From Topomyia yanbarensis (taxonomy: Eukaryota; Arthropoda; Insecta; Diptera; Culicidae), in contig NC_080671.1 in the NCBI RefSeq assembly GCF_030247195.1, positions 430,342,539 to 430,406,538 on the forward strand: 64,000 nt of DNA, read 5' to 3'. This document shows, in pieces, positions 55,486 to 64,000 of the stretch; within the stretch, counting starts at the first letter, position 1, and each line of letters starts with the position of its first letter. The position numbers and the translations under genes were made by a program. Under the pieces are notes generated by a model. The model saw nothing but the letters and a program-made list of their open reading frames with translations. It was not told where the DNA came from and ran no database searches.

Positions 55486-57478
55486 GTTTGTTTGATAATA
55501 CACAGATGGGTCCTTCCTTCTGCGACCAGCAAACGTTTCATTTGGTGTTGGACTGGATCGATGATCTCATTTAAACTTCACATTTACCCGAGAATGGTCA
55601 AAATAAAAATTATCATGGGATGGTAATTTCTAAAACTACCATAATAGTTTTCAGTTACGAAAAGCAAAACTCTATGGAAGCTATTGTTGTTCTATAAAAC
55701 GTGACAATTTTTTGAATTCTGGTTAATTTAAAAAAAATTATTTGCCCCCTGATTTTTTTCAGCGATTTTGAAGGGGGGGGTGACATAATTTTTAAAAAAT
55801 ATTTGTAATGGCCTAATTCAGCAACCGCTTTTTTCATGTATTCGCTGTAAATACAATAGATCCACGGCTCCGTTAAGTCTTCATCGCGGGTCGTGTTAAA
55901 TAAGTGGATTGAAAAAAAACAGGTCCCTTGATCCAGCATTTCGATCTCTCTTCGAGGTTCTGTTCTCCGTTCAACTCTGTGTCTTTTGTGGTGGAAAAAG
56001 GTAGAAAAAAGCGTGTCAGATTCTTTTCTTTAGTAACTGGCGTGACGCCAAATACTAAATTTAAACAATCACACATATTGCGTGAACGCCTAAACAAGTA
56101 GCTGGTTCCGTCTTGGGTCGCAAGCACAGCAGTTCTAGTTTGTTGATGAGAAAGCGGAGTCGAAATCTTTTTTGTGAGTTTGAAAACCAAATGCCAGGCA
56201 CAATGCCAAAAATATCCTTAGAGAGTGTCCGTTACTGGAGAATGCGAAACGCAAAAATCCATGTTTCATGTTAGGTATTGTGCTTTCATGCACAAAATTT
56301 GACTCAATGAAATAGTTAACATTTCCGTTTCGACTGCACCTCATCAGAATCCGACACTAATTTGGTGACAGGACTAGCTCTAAAAAAACAGAGACACAAT
56401 TTGTGTTCCGGGGCAAACTAATATTTAAGCATGTTCGGAAAAAATGCTATATTTCTGATTCCGCCTCTGATGTGAGTTAGTATCAAGGTATCATCGCTGA
56501 AATTCGATAATACAACACAATCGAAAAATAAATACCTTCATTTGATTGGTTTAATTGTTTCCAAGTAAATACTGCATACGAAGAAAGAAATTCGTCGATT
56601 ATCCCAAATCTTCACAATCTTCGCTATCAGCTCAACAACTTGATGCCTTACCTGCAAAAAACAGAAAAAGAATAATGCTAGTGAGACATTTCTTATCAAT
56701 TGTTCATTCACTTTTCGTAGTAGTAATGCTTTTCTTTCGCAATACATAAAGCGGCCTATCCAGCCAATGCAGTTAGAACACTTATCGCACAAATTAGTCA
56801 TTGGCTAATCTTAAACAATAAAATTGTTTTTCACTTCGTAAACCGTACTATATTTTTATGTTCCAAATGATAAGAGCACATCCGAACGGCATGCAGGTTT
56901 CGTTCTGTCTCTCTCTCTCCCCCTCTTTATTCTGTCTGCTCAGGAAATTGGCGCACTTCTCCTTATCAGACCCGGTCGGGCGTCAACGAATCGCGCGATA
57001 GATAAGAACGCACTTCGCAACGGGGGAGCTTCTTCAGTGGAGCAGGTAGCGTATACAATCGAACTCGCACTGGCTGCCCGAATGCCTGATCGCACCATGT
57101 TGGTGGGCTACCAAACCCGGGCAGTCAGTGCAGTCATGCGCTCACACAATGGTGAAAAGAAACCGTGGGTTTTGCAGATTCATAACGACCTCCCAGGAAA
57201 CATTCCCCCCTCCGGAGTAATTATATCTGCGTGGTTTTCTTATCTCATCTCTGGTAAGCAAAATATTAAATATGACCATCGTATTAAATATGGCCTTCCT
57301 GTATCCAACGCTCAGTGGGCTGCAACCTAACCTATGCCTTTTTCATTAACGCGAAAGCCCGATTGGATCCATCTAGCAGTGAGGTATATTCATCCACTCT
57401 TTAATTTTAAAATGCAACTTCCAATGATTTGCACTAAACTAGCAAAGATCACATGCTACAACATTGTTGTTGTCACAT
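55486..57478. other. Unassigned stretch with a GC-richer island
   Basis: Positions 55725-55825 are the minus-strand partner of the short repeat at 51545. Positions 56890-57340 are GC-richer, with a TCTCTCTCTCTCCCCCTC tract and an open frame (57037-57330, GTG start) of unknown meaning. No family is recognised. Confidence 0.35.
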
Positions 57479-58494
57479 TTCGTCGCTGTTGTGCTATCTT
57501 ATGACAAACGCCATTTTGGGGTGAACTGAGTTAGATATGCCATGTTACTAAATTTTAAAATCTCTATAAAGTTGCGTTTTCAGAATTTTGAAATTCTACT
57601 GGGTTACTGAGATATAGCGAAACACGATTATGACAAGCGCCAGTTTCTCGAGTGATCGAGTTGTGCTATCTTATGACAAAGAAATATCAGACAACATACC
57701 CTGTTTGTTGGCTTGCTATAAGCCAAAAAGCTTATAGCAAGCCAATAGATGTCTCTCATGACATAGGTAATTTCTATGCAGATAAACCATAACCATTAGC
57801 TAGGTTTTTGTCTCGGGAGCAAAACTTTTCCTACCATAGTTTTTTTCTGGGAATGGTTGGCTTATATTTTCAACATTATTGAACAAATTTCCTATTGAGA
57901 TTTCCACTAGTTTTGGAAAGTATACCGAAATGTAGTGATGGATTATGCAAGAAGACTATTCGTTTCGTCTAGTCGCCTATCAACACAATCATTGTTTGAT
58001 ATATATTGTCTCTAAATTGTTAATGGAACCATCTTTTGTTTATTGTTTTTCCCGAATAAAGGAGGAAAACTGGGAAAACTTTGTGTTCCAATACTATCAT
58101 TTTGTAACCTGATATTGCTGCTATCGCATGGAAAAGTATAATATCGCACATAGCTATCTATAGCGCATAATTTCACGAATCAGTTATGATTCATTTTTAT
58201 ATGAAATCTTCTGTGCATATTTGTGACACGTCATACATATTTTATCATCAATACACACTTATGACACGTATGCGAGCGACTTTGGTTTACATTTTAAGCA
58301 AAAACTGTAAGTGTAGTCAACCGATCTTCACACAAATCGAGAGATTACTTCAGAAAAGATAGAAGCATCGAATGTTTTCTCCGAAAAGCTTGTAGCATTT
58401 ATAAATTTTAAGATATTCAATCTCAAACTTTAAAAATCGTTTTTCTCGAAAAGTGCTAAATGGCGCTTGTCTTAAGATAGCACAACAGCGACGA
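57479..58494. mobile_element. 1.0-kb element with long inverted ends
   Basis: The left arm, CGTCGCTGTTGTGCTATCTT then ATGACAAACGCCATTT, starts at 57481. Its complement AAATGGCGCTTGTCTTAAGA then TAGCACAACAGCGACG ends near 58493. An extra internal copy of TTGTGCTATCTTATGACAA lies near 57661. The interior is AT-rich with no transposase frame. Confidence 0.7.
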
Positions 58495-58559
58495 TTTGTA
58501 AATTCGTTGAGCTGGTGCAGAATTAACGACACAAAAAAAGGTAGAGAAAAGAGAACCAT

Positions 58560-59431
58560 GTTGCACTGCCATGGAAGAAAGGTTCAAGCAAGGAAACATG
58601 TCAGTAGGCGGGACTGATCTCGAGGCGTACTGCTGCAATCCCACGCATCCGGCCAAGTCTCTCCTATATACACGCACAACAGGAGCCTGAAGCCGGAGGG
58701 AAACGGGTAAACTATGCGAGCGTGTAAATGAAACATTAATAAATTGTATTATACCTAGCGCGGTTGGCTTGTGGAATGCCCTCAACATTAGTTTGCCGGG
58801 GTACTCGCCCACGTCGAGGAAGTCGATAAATTTCCCCCGGTCCCGATCAGGCCCATCAAGTATGCAGATTTACACCACATATCGCATAGATTCACCGCAC
58901 CAGTCTGGTGTCTGAGCTGAGCAGACGACGGAGCTGGAGATGGTGCGCGGTGCGCAAATTTGCTGCATAAATCCAATCCCGCGCAGCCGGTGCCGACGGC
59001 ATGGGCAAAGGCGATGATTTATGCTACGATCAGGCAGTGCGACCTCTGCTAATGCCGTCTGGCGCGGTGTGGTGGCTTAAGTGAGTGGACGACTCAACCG
59101 GCTCTTTACCATCGGAGGCGGTCGTCGGTCAACATAGCGGGGAAAATCGTTAAGCGGAACTGATCCGGTTTTATGAGTTCATTTCTCTAAACGTAAAACG
59201 GCCGTGGATGATTGTGGCAATATTTGTCCCCGCCACCCGTAAATGATGTTTCTAGATGATTGGTTCGTGCGTTGCCGCAGGATTTTCACTCATTTGATTA
59301 TACATATTTTTCCCAATCTGTTGATTGGTGTAGATAGTCGGCGAGAAAATGATCCACGGTCAATAATTATTCCCAACTGTACTGAACACTACCAACTAGT
59401 TCGAAACCCGTTCTAATCGAACGGTTGCTCG
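58560..59431. promoter_or_regulatory. Unique GC-richer region, candidate host regulatory DNA
   Basis: Unlike its surroundings, this segment is GC-richer, has no repeat ends and carries several homeodomain-like AT cores in GC-rich context (GCATAAATCC near 58968, GATTTATGC near 59016, TTTTATGAG near 59172). Short minus-strand frames lack domains. The enhancer or promoter call is inference from composition only. Confidence 0.25.
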
Positions 59432-59435
59432 TTAA

Positions 59436-59551
59436 CCCTCCGGAAGTCGCGCTAATGGGCCACTGAACGAGCAGCCGCTGGTGCGCTATGACGATTTCGC
59501 TTGATTTTCAGAGCAGTGTGCACTCAGTCCACTAGCGCGACTTTCGGAAGG
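59436..59551. mobile_element. piggyBac-like MITE with TTAA duplication
   Basis: TTAA lies at 59432-59435 and 59552-59555. The body of 116 bp begins CCCTCCGGAAGTCGCGCTAA and ends with the near-complement CTAGCGCGACTTTCGGAAGG. TTAA targets with a CCC start are hallmarks of piggyBac-type elements. A worn relative lies at 8180-8282. Confidence 0.85.
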
Positions 59552-59611
59552 TTAATTAGTCTTAATGGGGGGCGGTAAGGGTTTCAGCGTGAAAATTTGC
59601 GTGAACAACTT

Positions 59612-61300
59612 TTTTTTCGAGAGTTGTCCTACTGATGCTGTAGAGCTAGGTTCTCGGAAGGGCTCCTCGTCACACACTACAATTGCAGACGAGACAGGCA
59701 ATGGTGCCCACTAAAACACCGCTTTAAGCCAATTGTAGTGTGCCGTTATTCTGAATGTGATATTCATTGTACGGTTCAGGTATGTGCGGGCGTAGGGACT
59801 TCGCGATCGCGTGTATCATCGTGAAGGACTCGAGCATTTGTACGTTAACGTGTTCGATCGCGTGTGCGTTTGTATGTCGCGTGTGCTAACGTGTATGTAA
59901 CTTCGCTTGAATAAATTCTAATTTATAACCGTGTGCCTTTCGCATATTCGCGTGTGTTCTTGGATAATCGCGCGCGGACCGTGAATCTAATACTTGATTT
60001 TTGGTGTACGGCTCAGATGCTAAAAGAAAGTGAGATCTTCCATATCACTAGAGTTTCCGGTGATGTCGCCATGGAACGTGTTGTCTAGTGGATATGAGCT
60101 TTATTTTTTTATTGGTCCTACTGAATGTATGGACCTAAGTTATTAGAACAGAGGGTAATGGTTTCCGGACGTGACCGATTCATGAGCGCGCGAAAACGGA
60201 CGTTTGTAGGTTTGCGTTTGAGACAGCGTTTGAAACTTCGTAAGTGCTAAAACGTTCTTCTTATTACTGGGGTATTATTAAGTGTGCGGGATCGCGAACA
60301 TAGGTGTGCGTTGTTAATCGCGAAGGGCTTAAGCATTCGTATGTTAACGCGTTTGTCACGTGTGCTCGCGTTCATGTGGCTTGGCATGTTCAAAACTGGA
60401 TTTTGTAACCGTGTGGCCATTCTTATATACGCGTGCGTTATTCGATGATCACGCGTACCTTCATTCTGATAGTTAGTTTTGTAGTGTACAATTGACATTC
60501 TGACCGGGAGTAAGTTACCCCATATCACTAGAGTCCTCGGTCATGTCGCCATGTAACGTGGTGTCCAGTGGATATGAGAGCTTTCTTTTTTTAATTGATT
60601 TCCAATTGAAGGCATGGACCTAGTCTGCTGATATCAAGGATGGAAACATCCGGAAGTGACCGATTTATGGTCGTGCGACCGCGGGAGTTTTTAGGTTCAC
60701 GCTTGACACCGTGTTTGAAAATTTATAGGAGCTGAGATATTTACTTTATCACCGGGATGTTATCATGTTTACGAGATCGCGGGTGTAGGTTCCGTGGATG
60801 GTCGCGAAGGGCTCAAGCATTTGTATATTAACGTGTTTGTCACGTGTATGTGACTTCGCGTGTATAATTTCGATTTTATAATGATGTAGCGTGTATTCTT
60901 GTGTGATCGCGCGAACCGTGAATCGGATGCTTGATTTTTAGTGTATGGTACAGATGGTAGAAGGGAGTCCGTTTCCCATATCACTAGAGTTCCAGGTCAC
61001 GTCACCATGGAACGTGTTGTTTAGTGAATATGAGCGTCACTTTTTTGATTGGTTCAACTGAAGACATTAGTCCAGACTGCTAGGACCGAGGTAAGATTTC
61101 TGGACGTGACCGATTCATGATCGCGCGAGTAGTGGGTTAATGTTTGAGACCGCGTTTGGAAGTTTGAAGATGCTACGTTTACTTAACTATCGGGGTTTTT
61201 TCATGTAGGCAAAATCGCGGGCGTAAGTATGTGTGGATTATTGCAATTGCATGGTCGCGTTTGGGGCACGGTTTGTGTTATCGTGAAGGCCATGAACGTT
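59612..61300 (+). repeat. Composite CpG-rich repeat, tandem array 2
   Basis: The head CGAGAGTTGTCCTACTGATG is followed by a 70-nt hairpin (CACACTACAATTG at 59673-59685 with CAATTGTAGTGTG at 59730-59742). About 3.5 monomers follow. CCGGACGTGACC-type anchors lie at 60165, 60650 and 61100, giving monomer lengths of 485 and 450. Monomers contain TTCGATCGCGTGTGCGTTTG, CATATCACTAGAGTT and ATGTCGCCATGGAACGTG. The order of parts is the same as array 1, but these monomers have fewer internal deletions. Minus-strand frames at 60247-60984 are shadows. Confidence 0.85.
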
Positions 61301-63089
61301 TGTACCTATATGAGTATAGAAAGCGTATAGTAAAAATATACCAATAAAAGGAATCATAACATGCGGAATAAAGAAAAAAGATGCAAAGATTAGAAGTGTA
61401 TAAATTGACCGATACTATTTTGTTATACATCAGTAATGGAAAAGCAAACTGATAGATGTGCAAGAGTACAGACTAATGAAGTAGAATAGAAAAACACATG
61501 TAACATGCAATCAAACTCGTCTAAATGCAGCAAATGTGGTATATTTACCATTAACGACAATTGCATGCTGTTAGACTTTCATCATGCTATGCTGGCCGGG
61601 AATGGATGACTGCGTCAGTAAATTCATCGTACCCTAATTTATCCAATCCGACTTACTCGAATGCATAGAACCAAATGCACAAATTGATCACTAGAAGTAT
61701 TAGCCACTATTCTATTATATACGCCAATTCTGCATCCATTCCCTGACCCAACTGTCACAAATACTCAGACGAACACATACATAGATAGACATACGACTAG
61801 CACATAACAATACACTAGCACGAAAAACTACGATTATTACAAAGCGACAACTAATAGGTTTCTACTTATGTATTTATTAAATTAAATTAATTGTTAAATT
61901 AATTTAATTAGTATATCTACGATGACGAATTCGACCGATAAACGGACACACAATGACTCCCACTGTGAGCCCCGTCCACGAATACCGCCATCAAATTGTG
62001 GAACAATATTTGCAAACACGGCACACAGCAAAAGTCAATGCACGACGACCCGCCAGTCGGCCACATTACCGCGCATAGACCAGTGGTTGAGCGTTTGTAT
62101 GCTCAGGTGCAGAGTATGAAGAAACATAGAACATAAAAAAGGCGCATAAGCCCTCTCGGTCTCCTCGATGCACCACTATCAAACCCACAACGTCAAACCC
62201 CTCAACCTTAGGGAGGGATATACAATAGAAAAACGTAGTTACGTAAAAAATTTAATAAAAATGGTCAAAAACATTGCATAATCCAAAATTTGGTATGTAT
62301 TCCATTCTCCAATTTTCCCCAAAAGCTTTACGAATTTCTTCTGAAAGTCACGTTTTGAATAATGATTTTTTAATGTAGTGTACACAAATATGATTTGTTT
62401 CCTAACTCTCACCCTGAAACTCTTCTGGGTTAGTAGTACAATTTAACTCCCAGTTTGATAGCGATCTATTTGGATACTGCTCGGCGTCGATCCTTTTTAT
62501 TAACTGTCAAAAATGCCTTTCTAGCAAGCTATGGATTTTGTATTGCCAGAAGATAATCTTTAATATTAAATGCACACAAATTTTGAATAAAAAGTCTACT
62601 TTCTCATCTCGATCCGATCAGAAACTCAATTCGCTCTGCTCATTAACAGTGCTGTGTAGCAAACTAACAAATCGTTTCTAGCCACAGTCTGCTGTTTACA
62701 TTTACCGCGCCAGTGCTATTGGCAAACAAAGCTTAGTTTAGCTTAGTAGCTTTAGCTTACCCGTAGTTAGACCGAATGAGTGAAAGGGCACAATGAATCA
62801 AAATAATGATGCTGGGGAGGAGCAAATCATTCCCACTGAGCATATTTCACTGACTCAACATTTTCATAAAATGACCGATAAAGAAACCTGCCACGTCCAA
62901 TGCTGTTCTGTCGGGGATAGAAAGAAATATTAGTTCGATACTCGCTCTTGATGGAGACCGAGACCATTCCTGCCTCTCCACTAGCATTACAGGAAAGGAA
63001 TTGCGTTTGTAGGATAAGGAAAAGATCATGAGATGTCTCGATAAACAATACGATCTTAACAAAATACAAAATTTATTCGAGTAAAGAAT
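61301..63089. other. AT-rich stretch, nothing recognised
   Basis: It contains an AT palindrome-like run at about 61876-61912 (TAAATTAAATTAATT and its complement). ACATTTACCGCGCC near 62698 resembles ACATTTACCGCGCT near 11148, each followed within about 10 bases by GGCAAA, so some dispersed repeat may be present. No gene is recognised. Confidence 0.4.
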
Positions 63090-63260
63090 ATGAAATAATT
63101 TTGAGGGGCCTAAAATAAGCAAAACAAATACACTGGCAGCTCCGCGCGCGCCTCGTTTGTAACCCTTTCCTGTCAGCATACGATCACACAGATCCCTCCG
63201 CCACTGATGCCGTTTCCGTTCGAAACGAAATTGAGTCAGACTCCAACCCAACCGCTGACA
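63090..63260 (+). repeat. Dispersed repeat, copy 2 (copy 1 at 10460)
   Basis: TTTTGAGGGGCCTAAAATAA, ACACTGGCAGCTCCGCGCGC, GATGCCGTTTCCGTTCGAAA and GACTCCAACCCAACCG match copy 1 in order. Minus-strand frames through here (62827-63278) are not shared with copy 1 and are not supported. Confidence 0.6.
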
Positions 63261-63410
63261 AAATACGTGAGCTAACAACGGTTGATGCCAAAACCAACAA
63301 CGGGCTCAAGTAAAAACGGCACAAGCCGGCAACACCACGGGCATTTCGTCAAAGCAGTTCACAAAATTTAATTAATATAACATTTAATGAATATAACATA
63401 ACAATATGAC

Positions 63411-63800
63411 GAAAATGGAGATTTGGAACCATTTCGAAATCGAAGATTGCGACTTTCGGTTGAGTAATATTCTACTCTGACAATATTGGTATTTTTGGAT
63501 TGAGCTTGACGAGTAGATGATGGAAATGGATGTTTGGCGTCATTTTGAGATCCATGATGGCGACTTCCAGTTAAGCAATATTGTCGATAACCCTAATAGG
63601 TATTTTTGGAATGGGTTTGACGATTATATGCTGGAAACAGATGTTTCGCGCCGCTGAGATGGCGACCTTCGGTTGAGCAAAATTCCCTATAACCGTAACC
63701 ATAAGCGTACTTTTAAATTGACATGACGAATAGATGGTGGAAATCGATGAGTGACGTTATTTCGAAGGCCAAGATAGCGACTTCCGTCATCTTCTCGTTA
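63411..63800 (+). repeat. Tandem repeat, about 111-bp period, 3.5 units
   Basis: Units start at 63411, 63523, 63634 and 63740 (spacing 112, 111, 106), each beginning GAAA followed by a GGAGAT or GGATGT-type word. Each carries GCGACTTTCGGTTGAG or a variant about 45 bases in; the first two units have GGTATTTTTGGA at a matching position, and the third has a decayed form. It is non-coding. A separate 21-bp duplication (CTCGTTAATCTCATTC twice) follows at 63794-63830. Confidence 0.8.
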
Positions 63801-63930
63801 ATCTCATTCATCTACTCGTTAATCTCATTCGGAAAATAGGTCATTGTTGAGGTTATAGAGAATTTATTTAAACCGTTGCCATTTTGGATTGTGCTTCAGA
63901 CATCGATTTCCTTCGTCTACTTGTCAACGG

Positions 63931-64000
63931 CGTTTATAAATTCGTAAGTGCTATCACGTTAACTTAATTACCAGAAAGTAAATGTGATTGCGAGATCCTG
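63931..64000 (+). repeat. Start of another composite repeat monomer at the window edge
   Basis: GCGTTTATAAATTCGTAAGT, GCTATCACGTTAACTTAATT and ACCAGAAAGTAAATGTGATT then GCGAGATC match the junction seen in arrays 1 and 2 (TTTATAAGTGCTGAAACGTT, CACTTAATCACCGGGGTGTT, then GCGAGATCG). It is cut by the window end. Confidence 0.7.

Noticed and set aside
62827..63278. Overlapping 80- and 143-codon minus-strand ORFs
   Set aside because: They overlap a dispersed repeat whose other copy at 10460 does not preserve the frames; no domain is recognised.
1..64000. LTR retrotransposon or endogenous viral element
   Set aside because: No gag-pol order, protease or integrase motifs, paired TG-CA long terminal repeats, or virus-like proteins were seen. 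All RT matches are of the non-LTR type.

Overview
The window reads as AT-rich, intron-free, transposon-dense DNA from an insect with a large genome. A culicine mosquito (Aedes-like) fits best, because I-clade, LOA/Lian-like and RTE-like non-LTR retrotransposons sit among many short foldback MITEs and a tRNA-derived SINE. The species cannot be fixed from the sequence alone. No confident host gene was found. A few unique, GC-richer stretches (about 15.6-16.0, 30.2-30.6, 42.1-43.3, 56.9-57.3 and 58.6-59.3 kb) are the only places where host regulatory or exonic DNA seems plausible. Most open frames in the window are shadows or chance.

The centrepiece is 23598-29579 on the minus strand, an apparently complete and uninterrupted I-clade LINE. 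It has a 5' UTR, ORF1 (461 aa, three zinc knuckles), ORF2 (1228 aa: endonuclease, reverse transcriptase, RNase H, C-terminal CCHC), a 3' UTR with AATAAA, a 20-nt A tail and a 13-bp target-site duplication. ORF1 and ORF2 overlap by 8 nt. All expected catalytic residues are present, so this copy may still be mobile. A decayed relative lies at 33640-34250.

Other LINE remains are: a LOA/Lian-like 3' half at 37200-40340, with a second small 3' end at 110-440; an RTE-like RT fragment at 1400-1965; a Jockey-superfamily RT C-terminal half at 49306-50275; four relics of one zinc-knuckle ORF1 family (8.4, 11.4-12.05, 18.5-19.6 and 52.3-54.0 kb); and endonuclease and RT pieces flanking the last of these. 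A Tc1/mariner-type transposase relic lies at 32650-33315.

Non-autonomous elements include a SINE family (34524, 40511 and a degenerate minus-strand head at 6229). They also include twin 243-bp palindromic MITEs (5685, 47878), a pogo-like MITE (3696), a hAT-like MITE with an 8-bp duplication (18940), and a piggyBac-like MITE with TTAA (59436). Further elements are an mTA MITE with perfect ends (43832), long-TIR elements (13964-15541, 57479-58494) and several smaller foldbacks.

The least explained component is a CpG-rich composite repeat family, rich in GATCGCG motifs. It appears as short single units (20.4, 21.7 and 44.8 kb) and as tandem arrays of about 0.3-0.5 kb monomers (3.1-5.1 and 59.6-61.3 kb), and another copy begins at the right edge. 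Next to that edge is a separate 111-bp tandem repeat (63411-63800).
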